Positions 1 to 8,719 of a stretch of 64,000 nt of DNA are shown here, in pieces. The DNA comes from Sphingobium sp. DEHP117 (GTDB lineage Bacteria; Pseudomonadota; Alphaproteobacteria; Sphingomonadales; Sphingomonadaceae): the NCBI RefSeq assembly GCF_030867385.1, contig NZ_JAPFBJ010000003.1, forward strand, positions 310,001-374,000, in the 5' to 3' direction. The notes beneath the pieces are model-generated. The model saw only the letters and a program-made list of their open reading frames with translations. It was not told where the DNA came from and did not search any database. How positions within the stretch are numbered: position 1 is the first letter of the stretch; every line of letters starts with the position of its first letter. The position numbers and the translations under genes are program-made.

Positions 1-2
1 TA

Positions 3-134
3 GGAAAGGCCAAAGCGGAGGGGCGCCTTCCGTTTAACCTGCCAAGCAGCATGCAAGCGGTGACGAACCAGGATCCCGCCAAACCCGATGACGATGTGAA
101 ACCCCTTTATCCCAGAGGATATCGCGGAAACTGA
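3..134 (+). CDS. C-terminal tail of an unidentified gene cut by the window edge
   Basis: An open frame enters from the left edge and ends with TGA at 132-134. Its 43 visible residues are rich in Pro, Asp and Lys and end in PLYPRGYRGN. The tail carries no recognisable domain, so the product cannot be named. It may be the true end of an upstream gene or just an open stretch. The IS6 relic that begins about 100 bases later would then mark the boundary between that gene and the catabolic island. Confidence 0.3.
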   Translation, partial: GKAKAEGRLPFNLPSSMQAVTNQDPAKPDDDVKPLYPRGYRGN

Positions 135-235
135 ATGGTGCTGTCATCTATCCGGCCTTTTTGCGCGGCTCGTGGTTACCGCTGTCGCGCTGGCGCTCCT
201 GTGAAGAACTCGGCCCAAGCATCCCTCCATTGCTG

Positions 236-353
236 CATGGACATGCGCCACGCCGCCATGGCCGAGTGTAATGCTGCGTCCGCTGCTGCAGCATAAATTC
301 GTCGGTCGGAGGAAAACCGGACGCTCGAAAAGCTACCCTGACCTAACCGTCCC
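236..353 (+). mobile_element. Remnant: right end of an IS6-family element
   Basis: This stretch matches the 3' end of the IS6-type element at 43203-44009. The frame 237-296 reads MDMRHAAMAEC...AAAA-stop, paralleling MRDMRTAAMAEW...VAAA-stop of the right-hand copy. The non-coding tail with GTCGGAGGAAAACC and CTCGAAAA followed by TACCCTGAC is also shared. Nothing upstream of about 236 matches, so only the terminal 115 bases or so survive. It lies in the same orientation as the copy at 43.2 kb. The 354-600 interval after it contains no convincing gene. Confidence 0.7.
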
Positions 354-600
354 GAACCATCCAAATAGTATAAATAGTTGACTCTTTTTTCTCGTCGTGA
401 CAATCGTTCGAACGAAGAACGGATCCGGCCTTCACAAAACACAAACGCAGCCCGAGTCTGTAAATTGTTCGACGCCGAGGCTAGACCGACGCGGCACGTG
501 TGGGTGGAGGACGATGGTCGGCTGGCTGCTCGACCGCTTTTTGCGGTGCTCCGGGCATTACGCTGGTGGAATAAAACGAGCCGAGCGAACGGGAGATGCC

Positions 601-924
601 ATGGCCGCCTATTCTTTCATCGTGTTGACCAACTGCACCCCTGGCTCGGACGAGGAATTCAACCGCTGGTACGATGATGTGCACCTCGAGGAAGTCGTCG
701 CGATCAACGGGATCAGTTCCGCGGTAAGGGGGGACGTAGCCGTCAGTCTGGGCGGTGGCGAAGAGTACCGTTACGCCGCGATCTATGAAATCGACAGCGA
801 CGATCCCCAGGCGGTTCTCGATGATCTCCAAGCCCGAGCGTCGGACGGCCGGATGAACGTCTCATCAACACTCGCGACAGCCGCGTATTTCATGATGAAG
901 AAAGAGCGGGCTTATCCGGGCTGA
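601..924 (+). CDS. Small EthD/DABB-like protein (dimeric alpha-beta barrel fold)
   Basis: This 107-residue protein is predicted to be a ferredoxin-like alpha-beta barrel monomer of the EthD/DUF4286 type. The N-terminal strand and the motif FNRWYDDVHLEEV (about residues 20-32) match the typical NxWYDxxHxxEV signature of these small proteins, which often act as accessory or isomerase-like proteins in ring-degrading pathways. The frame stays open far upstream (from 397), but the ATG at 601 follows a GGGAGA ribosome site and starts exactly where family members do. The OYE/FadH-like reductase gene follows 64 bases downstream on the same strand, so the two probably form an operon. The catalytic role is unknown. 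Confidence 0.65.
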   Translation: MAAYSFIVLTNCTPGSDEEFNRWYDDVHLEEVVAINGISSAVRGDVAVSLGGGEEYRYAAIYEIDSDDPQAVLDDLQARASDGRMNVSSTLATAAYFMMKKERAYPG

Positions 925-988
925 AGCGGTATCCGGCGCCTTGAGCGGGCGACCGACCTGGCAGCACTTTTCCTGGGACCATATTTCG

Positions 989-2965
989 ATGCAGACCAGT
1001 TTTCCCCATCTCGCCGCGCCGATCCATGTCGGGCCGTTCACACTAAAGAACCGTATGGCGGTGGCTCCCCACGGGCCTTTCTATGCCGACAAGGGAGTGT
1101 TGACCCAGCGATACGTCGATTATGAGATCGAGAAGGCAAAGGGCGGGGCGGGTCTGGTAATCATGTCGTTCGGGGTGGCGAACCACAAGGGACCCGACGT
1201 CGCGACCTCGATGTTCGGCGGCATGGTCGCCACCTGGGATAAGCGCAACATCCCCTATTTCCGCGTGATCGTGGCCGGGATCCACGAGCATGGTGCACGG
1301 GTGTTCTTCCAGTTTGGCGAAAGCGCCTTCCGCTCGAAGCTGGCGGTCTCGGCCCTGCCGCACCTCGGCAACGGGCTCGACTGGACACCCGAAATGTCCA
1401 AGCAGGATATCGCCGATCTGATGGACAGTTACGCTCGCTGCGCCGAAGTCATCGCCGAGGCCGGGCTCGACGGTATCGAAATGCACGGCCACGGCGATTT
1501 CTTTTCCGATTTCTTCTCCCTCGCGATAAACCGGCGGGAAGACGAGTATGGCGGTTGCCGTGAAAACCGTCTGCGATTCTTCCTGGAAGCAGCCAGTGTC
1601 ATTCGCGGTGTGATCGGGACGGAGCGAGTCCTGGGCGCCAGACTCAGCGTCTACGACCTTCTACCCGGATCGCTGCCGTTGGAAGAAGGGGTCGAAGTCG
1701 CGCGTCTTCTCGCCGCAAGCGGCTGGATCGATTATCTCAATATCGACACCTCAATCGAGCCGCAACTGCTCGAGCACATCATTCCACCGATGTACGTCGA
1801 GCAGGGTTACGAGGTCTATGCTGCCGAAGCGGTCAAGCGCGTCGTCCGCGAACTACCGATCTTTACTGCCGGGCGGATCGTCGATCCCCAGTTCGCAGAA
1901 GATATAATCGCGGCCGGGCGAGCCGACGTCGTGACGATGGCGCGGGCGCTGATCGCCGATCCGGAATGGCCCAACAAAGTGCTCGAAGGACGGACCGCCG
2001 ACATCCGCCCGTGCCTTGGCGACAATCAGGAATGTATCGGACGTGCGATCCTGGGCCTGCCGATGGGCTGCACGGTGAATCCGGCGGCGGGCAACGAGCG
2101 CGAGTGGGGCATCGGCACCCTGCAACCCGCAGCGGAGAAGCGGCGGGTGACGGTCGTCGGCGGCGGGCCGGCTGGGATGGAGGCGGCGCGGATCGCCGCG
2201 CTTCGCGGGCATGACGTCCACCTGATCGAACGATCTGGGGAACTGGGCGGGCAGGTGCTGCTTGCGCGGCAGTTGCCGGGCCGTGCAGATATCGGGAAAT
2301 TCCTGCCGTGGCAGGAGCGACAGCTCGGCAACCTGCCGGTTCGCATCAGCCTGGGCATGGAGGCCACCGTCGACTCTGTCGTTGCCGACGCGCCTGACGT
2401 CGTCATCGTCGCTACCGGATCTGACTGGGACAAGAGCGGGCTGGCGGCATTGAGCTATCTCCCCATCGCCGGAACGACGCAGGCGAACGTCCTTTCGGTG
2501 ACAGATGTGATGGCGGGCGCGGAAATTGGAGACGCCGTCATCGTGCTCGATCTCACTGGGTTCGTCCAGGCGCCGGGAATCGCCGAGATGCTGGCCACCG
2601 CCGGCAAAAGCGTCGAACTGCTGACCCCCTATCCGCGCGTCGGTTCGACGACGCTCGAGTTCACCTACCAGAGGCCTTTCATCATGCAGCGGTTGGCAAC
2701 GGCTGGCGTGGTGACCCGTGTCGATACTTCGATTTGCTCGATCGAGGGGATGCGGGTCGAACTGATGGACAGCACGACAGGACAGATTTCCGTTCGAGAC
2801 GGTATCGATTCGGTGATCATCGTCGGCGGGCGCATTCCGCAGCAGGGTCTCGCGAAGGCGCTCACCGGGAAGGGCATTGAATGCCACTCAATCGGCGACT
2901 GTGCCGAGCCGGCGACAATCGGCCGCGCATTTGGCGATGCTTGGCAAATCTGCCGCGCGCTCTGA
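989..2965 (+). CDS. OYE/2,4-dienoyl-CoA reductase-like flavoprotein
   Basis: The protein has an FMN TIM-barrel domain (about residues 1-350, beginning with the FTLKNRMAVAP block) joined to an FAD/NAD(P) domain that starts at VTVVGGGPAGMEAAR. This is the layout of FadH, trimethylamine dehydrogenase and related ene-reductases, which carry FMN, a [4Fe-4S] cluster and FAD. The cluster-loop motif reads CLGDNQEC followed eleven residues later by another Cys, so the usual second cysteine (CxxC) is Asp here. The frame can start at a TTG at 941, but the ATG at 989 leads straight into conserved sequence and is preferred, giving 658 residues. It probably reduces a conjugated enone or dienoyl-CoA in the island's pathway. 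The substrate is unknown. Confidence 0.8.
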   Translation: MQTSFPHLAAPIHVGPFTLKNRMAVAPHGPFYADKGVLTQRYVDYEIEKAKGGAGLVIMSFGVANHKGPDVATSMFGGMVATWDKRNIPYFRVIVAGIHEHGARVFFQFGESAFRSKLAVSALPHLGNGLDWTPEMSKQDIADLMDSYARCAEVIAEAGLDGIEMHGHGDFFSDFFSLAINRREDEYGGCRENRLRFFLEAASVIRGVIGTERVLGARLSVYDLLPGSLPLEEGVEVARLLAASGWIDYLNIDTSIEPQLLEHIIPPMYVEQGYEVYAAEAVKRVVRELPIFTAGRIVDPQFAEDIIAAGRADVVTMARALIADPEWPNKVLEGRTADIRPCLGDNQECIGRAILGLPMGCTVNPAAGNEREWGIGTLQPAAEKRRVTVVGGGPAGMEAARIAALRGHDVHLIERSGELGGQVLLARQLPGRADIGKFLPWQERQLGNLPVRISLGMEATVDSVVADAPDVVIVATGSDWDKSGLAALSYLPIAGTTQANVLSVTDVMAGAEIGDAVIVLDLTGFVQAPGIAEMLATAGKSVELLTPYPRVGSTTLEFTYQRPFIMQRLATAGVVTRVDTSICSIEGMRVELMDSTTGQISVRDGIDSVIIVGGRIPQQGLAKALTGKGIECHSIGDCAEPATIGRAFGDAWQICRAL

Positions 2966-3264
2966 ACAAGCGATACCGCGCAAATGCTTGGGTTTGGCTG
3001 TCGCACTTGTGCGACTGCAATCGCCTTCGCGCTCCTCGGGACTGGTCAGACCAAGAATAAGTGATTTACGTAGTCGGCGCTGCCAGACTGATGCGAACTG
3101 TTCTCCATTGGGCGGAATTCCGCCAGGGAGCGAGAGGCGTCAAGCCGCAAGATCCTGCCACTCGGCCAGAGCGGCCAAGCGTTTTTCCTTGTATATTTCT
3201 CTGCTGGCGAGGTGACGTTCCAAGTTGGAATGATTCTGGAGGAGGCATGAACTGAAGCAAACTT
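2966..3264. other. Intergenic, no convincing gene
   Basis: This roughly 300-base stretch lies between the OYE-type gene and the IS6 relic. Short open frames exist on both strands, but none has a ribosome site, family-like sequence or gene context. It is probably decayed DNA next to an old insertion. Confidence 0.5.
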
Positions 3265-3510
3265 TTAAAGTGACTTCATCTGTCGAAATAACAGCATCGC
3301 CCGTTCCCTTCGTCGGAACGAGCGATGGCTGTTCTCCACACGATTATTCAGCCAACCACCGACCTCGCGACGATCAAGATTGCCCAGTTCCCGCCTCGCG
3401 GCAGGGTAGGATCGAAGACCGTACTTAAAGATCTTCTCAGCTCTACCGTGACGTTTCAAAGGCTTCTTCAAAAACTTCAAAGCTGCGGATTTATCGCGCT
3501 TTTTGGAGAC
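3265..3510 (-). pseudogene. IS6-family transposase fragment (C-terminal part)
   Basis: Read on the minus strand, the frame gives KSAALKFLKKPLKRHGRAEKI and then a GLRSY block, followed by WLNNRVENSH and FRRRERAM. These are hallmark blocks of the DDE catalytic core of IS6-family transposases. The catalytic Glu (RVENSH) is present, but the Asp expected in TDGLRSY is Tyr. There is no start codon, the N-terminal half is missing and the C-terminus is cut after MKSL. The wording differs from the relic at 43.2 kb (GLRSY and FRRRERAM versus GLASY and VRRRERKM), so it derives from a different IS6 member. The remaining bases to 3640 contain no gene. Confidence 0.75.
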
Positions 3511-3640
3511 GTAACGTTATAGCACTGACAGCGCAATCTGGGTCACCCCGAGCACGCGCCCGTCGCGATCGCCAACCCGACAGCCTTCCTCGATTCAATT
3601 CACCGCGCAAGCCATCTCTGTTTCGACATTCGTAAATGAT

Positions 3641-4447
3641 TCAGCGGGCGAGGTAGCCGCCATCCACGACCATCTCGGATCCAGTCATGTAGCTGGCGTC
3701 CTCGCTCACCAGAAAAACAATCGCCTTCGCGATCTCATCGATATGGGCAAGGCGCTTGACGGGGGTCATGTCGGCAATCTGGTCTTTCAATGTCTGCACG
3801 CTTTTAGCCATGCCCCGCGCAACGAGGCGTTCGAACCCTTCGTCCACGAGCGGGGTCTGGACAAAGCCGGGATGCACCGAATTGGCGCGGATCGGCACAT
3901 CATACGCTGCAAACTCGACCGCACATGCTTTTGTGAACGTACGGATCGCTCCCTTAGACGCGCAATAGGCCGCGCTTTCGGGAAAGGCGACAAAGCCCAT
4001 CACCGAGCTGACATTGACGATCGCTGCGCCCCCCTCGCGCAATTTTCCGCTTCTGTTCATCAACTCGAAGGCAGTCTTTACGCCGAGAAACGCACCGTCG
4101 GTATTGACCGCCTGAACCTTCCGCCACAGATCGAGGGTCATATCCTGAATACGGCCCGTGCCGTCGATGCCGGCATTGTTGACCAGAATGTCGAGCCGGT
4201 CGTCCTCGGCCTGGACCCGGGCGATAGCGTCCGCCCAAGACGCTTCATCGGTCACGTCGAGGCGCTGATATTGCGCCGTTCCATCAACCTCTGCCAATGC
4301 GGAAGCCACCGCGTCGCTCTCTACTTCAGCAAGATCGGTCATCCAGACTTTCGCACCCTGGGCCGCCAGCGCCCTAACAGCGCCAAGCCCGATCCCGCGC
4401 ACACCGCCCGTGACCAACGCAACGCATCCGTCGAGCTTTTTAGTCAT
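3641..4447 (-). CDS. Short-chain dehydrogenase/reductase (SDR)
   Basis: This is a 268-residue classical SDR. The NAD(P) motif TGGVRGIG is at residues 13-20, followed by NNAG at 90-93. The catalytic set is S148, Y161 and K165 in SSVMGF and YCASK. An Asp after the second strand (WMTDLAE) favours NAD over NADP. It resembles cyclopentanol or hydroxysteroid dehydrogenases and FabG-like enzymes that interconvert a secondary alcohol and a ketone. It lies 151 bases downstream of the TonB receptor gene on the same strand and may be read with it. A strong AGGAGG lies 11 bases before the ATG. Confidence 0.85.
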   Translation of the reverse strand: MTKKLDGCVALVTGGVRGIGLGAVRALAAQGAKVWMTDLAEVESDAVASALAEVDGTAQYQRLDVTDEASWADAIARVQAEDDRLDILVNNAGIDGTGRIQDMTLDLWRKVQAVNTDGAFLGVKTAFELMNRSGKLREGGAAIVNVSSVMGFVAFPESAAYCASKGAIRTFTKACAVEFAAYDVPIRANSVHPGFVQTPLVDEGFERLVARGMAKSVQTLKDQIADMTPVKRLAHIDEIAKAIVFLVSEDASYMTGSEMVVDGGYLAR

Positions 4448-4598
4448 CGCCTTGCAATCCTCCTATCTTTGCATTCCGACCCGCTTGCCCGTTATCGGCT
4501 GTTGTCGGGCGCGCCGCACTTGTAGCAGAGCCCTCACCCATATGGGATGTGACGAGAAGGGCGGCCTCCCCGTCAGGCGGCAGCCCCAGCGGGAGAGA

Positions 4599-7064
4599 TC
4601 AGAAGTTGAATACAGCCTCTAACGCGATGGTGCGCGGATCGAGCACCGCACTGCGCACAGAAGCCGCAGTGAACGGAACGTTCGAGGCTGTGGTCGCTAC
4701 GATTTTGTTAGTCAGGTTGCGCCCGATCAACGCCAGTTCCCAGCGCGAGTCCGGTCCCTTGAGCCGCACGGCGGCATCAATCATCACATAGCTCGGTTGA
4801 TAGAACTGGCCCTGCTGCGCGTCGTTCACAAAGGGGTTAGTGGCGTATTTGCTGCTGTAGCGCGTATTGACACCCAGCTGCAGGCCCATGTCGCCCGACA
4901 TCGCGATGTCGTAGTCGACGCCTAGCGAGGCAGTCCACTTCGGCGCCTGCTGCGGAGTTTTGCCCGCAAGGTCCTGGTATGACCGGTTGCCCAGCGGGGT
5001 CGGCCCGAACACACACCCTTGCGCCGCCGTTTGAGCCGACAAGCACGGGGCGAACGGGAACGAAAGATACTTTGCGTCGATGTGACCGATCGAACCGCGC
5101 AGGGTCAGCCCCTCTGCGGCACGCGGCGCGAATTCGAACTGAAGTTCACCTCCCTTCGTCCGCATCGATGCGGCATTCAGAGTGAAGAACTGAAGCAGCG
5201 CACCATCCAGGAAGTCCACCTGAAGATTGGTGTACTTGTATGTGAACAGGTCAAGGTTCAGGCGCAGCTGGTTGTCGAAAAGCGTGGATTTGATGCCCGC
5301 CTCGAAGCCTTTGGCTTTTTCGGGAAGGAAGGCTGGGTCGTCGTTTTTCGTGTTGCGCGTGATCAGGCCGCTGACCGAATAGCCACCCGACTTGTAGCCC
5401 GTCTTGTAGCTCGCATAGGTCGTGACATGGGGCGAGACCTTGTAGGTAACCGTCGCCTCGGGCGACCAGTTGTTGAACGTCTGGTCTGCACCGATCACGC
5501 TTTGGGGGTACGTCGCCCGGATTGTCGGATTCGTATAATACTGGTCGAACTGCGATTTCTTGGTTTCGTGCGTATAGCGCAAGCCGCCGGTGATGTTCAG
5601 CTCTGGCGTGATGTCGATCATCACCTGACCGAACGCGGACAGGGTCTCGCCATTGGTATGCGACCGTTTGCGCACCGAGGCATAGCGCGACGCAGGGTCC
5701 GTTGCCGCAGAGTTCTCATAGCCCGTCGGCGCGTTAGTATCCTGATTGAAGTCCAGCTTGCTCTTTTGGTAGTAGCCCCCGACCATGAAGTTCAGCATGC
5801 CGTCGAACTTCGTCTGAGCGCGTGCCTCCACCGAAAAGGCATCCATTTGGCTCTTTTCAGCGGTCCACGAACCTTGTTGTCCGCCAAGCGCATTGGGCGC
5901 CAGCGGATAGAAGTTCACATGGTCGAAATCGGCAAGAAACCGGTTGGTCCAGTGGATGTAACCAGGAACAACGTTGATATCGACCTGGTCGCCCGAATAC
6001 TCGAACTGCGTGATCGCGGAGATCGAGCGATAGTCGTTGTAAGGATCGCCGCCGTGACGTCCGATCATAGCGTTGGTGGCCGCGATATCGGCGGGAACGG
6101 CATTCTGGACGAGCTTGAAGTTGCGTCCACATGGCGCGCTGGGGTCGGATGGAACGCCGGTCGCCGGACAGCTGCTGATGATGATGTTGTTGTTGGGTGA
6201 GGCCGAGCTGTAGGAATTGTAGGTCACTTTCGCGGTGGCCTTGAACGGAGAATCATTCTCGAAGTGCAGGGTGCCGCGTACAATGCCCTTTTCTTCCGCG
6301 GGCATATCGCCGTCAATCGCGGGGACGAGATGCGGGTTCACAGCCCCTGTCGCCGAATCGTAGGTATAGTCGGTGTGTGCGATGGTCACGTTCTGGAACA
6401 GAGATCCGAACTGTTTGGAATAGCGGCCAGCAAGGCGAAAGCCCAGGACATCACTGATCGGACCGGCGATGAACGCCTCCAATGCGGGCTCGCGCGCGTT
6501 GAATTCGTAACTCGCCTTGACCTGACCTGTGAAGGTTGAGGTCGGATTGGCAGTGTTCAGTGAGATGACCCCGGCAGTCGTGTTCTTGCCGTAGAACAAC
6601 GACTGCGGCCCCTTGAGCACTTCGGCCTGCCTCAGATCGAAGAGACCCTCGTTGAGCGAACGGCCGCCACTATAGTACACCCCGTCAATAACGGTGGCGA
6701 CAGACTGCTCGATGCTGATGCTGGAGTTAGCGACGCTGACGCCGCGCAAGCCGATGCTGGCGCCGTTGCCCGCTCCCGCGCGGCCAACGATCAGCTGCGG
6801 CGCCATGTTGGTCAGCTTCTCGATCGACGTCACGCCGTAAGTGTCGAGTTGCTTGGCGGAAATGACGGTTTCGGCAACTGGAATGTTCTGCAGGTTTTCT
6901 TCCTGCTTGCGCGCAGTCACAATGATCTGTTCCAAGCCGGTTCCCTGCGCTGCGCCTTCGTCAGCCTCACTGGCACTTTGTGCAATGGCAGTATGGACCG
7001 GCATCAGCGCAGTGGCGCTGATAAGTGCGATACGCGTGGCTGCTCTATGCAACAGAAATGCCAT
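4599..7064 (-). CDS. TonB-dependent receptor 1 of the catabolic island
   Basis: This 821-residue outer-membrane receptor has a signal peptide (cleavage near AIAQS), then a TonB-box/plug region beginning EQIIVTARKQEENLQNIPVA, and a beta-barrel ending in the aromatic F of AVFNF. The plug carries LRGVS, VDGVYYSGG and VLKGPQSLFYGKNTTAG blocks typical of sphingomonad degrader receptors. It likely imports a poorly diffusing or hydrophobic substrate. It is clearly paralogous to the receptor at 36900-39446, sharing long near-identical plug blocks. It is divergent from an SDR gene, and the 110-base gap between them contains the shared operator-like motif at 7112. Confidence 0.93.
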   Translation of the reverse strand: MAFLLHRAATRIALISATALMPVHTAIAQSASEADEGAAQGTGLEQIIVTARKQEENLQNIPVAETVISAKQLDTYGVTSIEKLTNMAPQLIVGRAGAGNGASIGLRGVSVANSSISIEQSVATVIDGVYYSGGRSLNEGLFDLRQAEVLKGPQSLFYGKNTTAGVISLNTANPTSTFTGQVKASYEFNAREPALEAFIAGPISDVLGFRLAGRYSKQFGSLFQNVTIAHTDYTYDSATGAVNPHLVPAIDGDMPAEEKGIVRGTLHFENDSPFKATAKVTYNSYSSASPNNNIIISSCPATGVPSDPSAPCGRNFKLVQNAVPADIAATNAMIGRHGGDPYNDYRSISAITQFEYSGDQVDINVVPGYIHWTNRFLADFDHVNFYPLAPNALGGQQGSWTAEKSQMDAFSVEARAQTKFDGMLNFMVGGYYQKSKLDFNQDTNAPTGYENSAATDPASRYASVRKRSHTNGETLSAFGQVMIDITPELNITGGLRYTHETKKSQFDQYYTNPTIRATYPQSVIGADQTFNNWSPEATVTYKVSPHVTTYASYKTGYKSGGYSVSGLITRNTKNDDPAFLPEKAKGFEAGIKSTLFDNQLRLNLDLFTYKYTNLQVDFLDGALLQFFTLNAASMRTKGGELQFEFAPRAAEGLTLRGSIGHIDAKYLSFPFAPCLSAQTAAQGCVFGPTPLGNRSYQDLAGKTPQQAPKWTASLGVDYDIAMSGDMGLQLGVNTRYSSKYATNPFVNDAQQGQFYQPSYVMIDAAVRLKGPDSRWELALIGRNLTNKIVATTASNVPFTAASVRSAVLDPRTIALEAVFNF

Positions 7065-7111
7065 TTGAACTCTCCCTTACTCTGGGCCCGGCTGCCCGAT
7101 TTTTCTTGCGG

Positions 7112-7136
7112 GATAATTATATGCATAATTATTATC
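7112..7136 (+). promoter_or_regulatory. Operator-like motif, site A
   Basis: The 16-mer GATAATTATATGCATA lies between the divergent TonB receptor and SDR genes. It is followed by ATTATTATC, so the element also reads as an inverted pair GATAAT...ATTATC with ATAATTAT repeated on both sides of ATGC. The same 16-mer occurs exactly at 21796, and close variants lie at 28817, 29811 and 39499. Part of it could overlap a promoter -10 element. Confidence 0.6.
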
Positions 7137-7175
7137 GTTGACAACGGTAAATATGGACGAGAAAGGAATTGAAGA

Positions 7176-7937
7176 TTGTCGTTGGATTTTGATGCCATAG
7201 ACCGCGCCCTCGCCGACCCGTTCTCGCTCGCAGGCAAGACCGTTCTTGTGTCCGGCGCCGCTGGCGGGATCGGGCGCGCAGCAGCCACCATATGTGTGAA
7301 ACAGCAAGCCAATGTGATCGCGGCCGACGTCGTCTGCGAATCGGAATGGCGCAGCGGGTGCCAGCCCGAACTGGCCTCTGTTCCCTATCATAGGGTCGAT
7401 GCCTCGGACCGCGCAGCCGTGGACGCACTGGCCGCGCGCATCGGTCCTGTCTGGGCGGTAATCGACGCGGCAGGTATCTCGCCGCTCGACGACTGGACCG
7501 ATGAGAACTGGGATGCTGCTTTCGATCAGGTGCTGCACATCAACACGCGCGGACCTATCAACCTGGCACGTGCCTTCATGCCAGGCATGATCGCAGCCGG
7601 TGGCGGGCGCATCGTGCTGACCGGGTCGGTCGCCGGCCGAATGGGTGGGATCAAGTGCGGCCCCCACTATGCCGTGTCGAAAGGCGGGCTCCAGTCACTG
7701 ACCCGTTGGCTGGCGCAGAGAGGCATCCGCGACAATGTGCTGGTCAACATGGTCGCGCCTGGATCGATCGCTACGCCGATGGCCGCTGCGATGCAGATCG
7801 ACCCTCTCATCTATCCGCAGGGACGCGCCGGTCGCCCGCTGGAGATGGGCGCAACTATGGCGTTCCTTTGCTCGCCCGGCGCGGGTTTCATCGCGGGCGC
7901 CGTGATCGACGTGAACGGCGGCACTTATTTCGGCTGA
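7176..7937 (+). CDS. Short-chain dehydrogenase/reductase (SDR)
   Basis: This is a 253-residue SDR with SGAAGGIG (residues 26-33), DAAGIS in place of the usual NNAG, and catalytic S151, Y165 and K169 (HYAVSK). The start is a TTG at 7176, chosen because GAAAGGA lies about 8 bases upstream. The upstream ATG at 7152 runs into a stop after 15 codons. The gene is divergent from TonB receptor 1 and shares operator site A. It converges with the next SDR, with only 9 bases between their stop codons. It probably oxidises a hydroxyl intermediate. The substrate is unknown. Confidence 0.82.
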   Translation: MSLDFDAIDRALADPFSLAGKTVLVSGAAGGIGRAAATICVKQQANVIAADVVCESEWRSGCQPELASVPYHRVDASDRAAVDALAARIGPVWAVIDAAGISPLDDWTDENWDAAFDQVLHINTRGPINLARAFMPGMIAAGGGRIVLTGSVAGRMGGIKCGPHYAVSKGGLQSLTRWLAQRGIRDNVLVNMVAPGSIATPMAAAMQIDPLIYPQGRAGRPLEMGATMAFLCSPGAGFIAGAVIDVNGGTYFG

Positions 7938-7946
7938 GCAACGCTG

Positions 7947-8693
7947 TCAGACATTGGAGAGCGCCGCCGCCGCCCAGCCCCCGTCGACCGGCAGCACCAC
8001 ACCGTTGATGAAAGACGCTTGATCCGAGGCGAGAAAAAACGCGGCGTTCGCCAGTTCTTCGGCCTCTCCAGCTCGCTGCATCGGTATGCGTGAGATGTAG
8101 CGACTAATGTCGGCTTTGCCTTCTTCCACCAGCTTGGCCAGCATCTCTGTACGGAATGTGCCGGGCGCAACCGCGTTAACGCGTATGCCGTGCGGCCCCC
8201 AGTCGATGGCTAGCGCGCGCATCAATCCATCCACTCCCGCTTTCGACGCACAATAGGCGACCCTGCCAGGCAGCGCGTGGCTCGCCGCAATCGACGAAAG
8301 AAGAACCACGCTCGACCCTGCGGCAAGGAATGGACGCGCGGACTTGGCAGCGGCAAATACGCCGCGCAGATTCACGCCCATGACCTTGTCCCAGTCGTCG
8401 AGGGGGTATTCGTCGGTCGGGTGGACTATGCTGATCGCGGCATTGAGCACGATAGTGCGCAACTTCTGCCCTTTCACGCAGGCGATACGGCAAGCCTCCG
8501 CGATCAGCTCCGGGTCGCCCGCATCACCATGCATCGCGGTGAAAGCCTCACGGCCCCGCGCCATCGCAGCCAAGGGTTCCGCGGCGAGGTCCACGCCCAC
8601 GACGTGGCATCCGCCGGCCATGAATCGTTCCGCAATGGCGCGGCCAAGGCCCTGTGCCGCGCCGGTCACGACAACGCCGGATCTGTCACCCAT
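7947..8693 (-). CDS. Short-chain dehydrogenase/reductase (SDR), last gene of the long operon
   Basis: This is a 248-residue SDR with TGAAQGLG at 10-17, NAAIS at the NNAG position, and catalytic S134, Y147 and K151 (YCASK). It starts 26 bases after the stop of the acyl-CoA dehydrogenase gene upstream and is the last gene of the minus-strand operon that begins at the LLM oxidoreductase. Its role is likely a 3-hydroxyacyl-CoA or ring-hydroxyl dehydrogenation, inferred from operon context only. Confidence 0.85.
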   Translation of the reverse strand: MGDRSGVVVTGAAQGLGRAIAERFMAGGCHVVGVDLAAEPLAAMARGREAFTAMHGDAGDPELIAEACRIACVKGQKLRTIVLNAAISIVHPTDEYPLDDWDKVMGVNLRGVFAAAKSARPFLAAGSSVVLLSSIAASHALPGRVAYCASKAGVDGLMRALAIDWGPHGIRVNAVAPGTFRTEMLAKLVEEGKADISRYISRIPMQRAGEAEELANAAFFLASDQASFINGVVLPVDGGWAAAALSNV

Positions 8694-8719
8694 TATACCT
8701 GTCCTTTATCGATGTCGGC

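Noticed and set aside
2877-3260. Short open frames after the OYE-type gene
   Set aside because: No ribosome site, no family resemblance and no conserved context. The area is next to IS debris.
5019-6200. Long plus-strand open frame inside TonB receptor 1
   Set aside because: It is a GC-rich antisense shadow of the receptor gene with Arg-rich low-complexity translation and no ribosome site.
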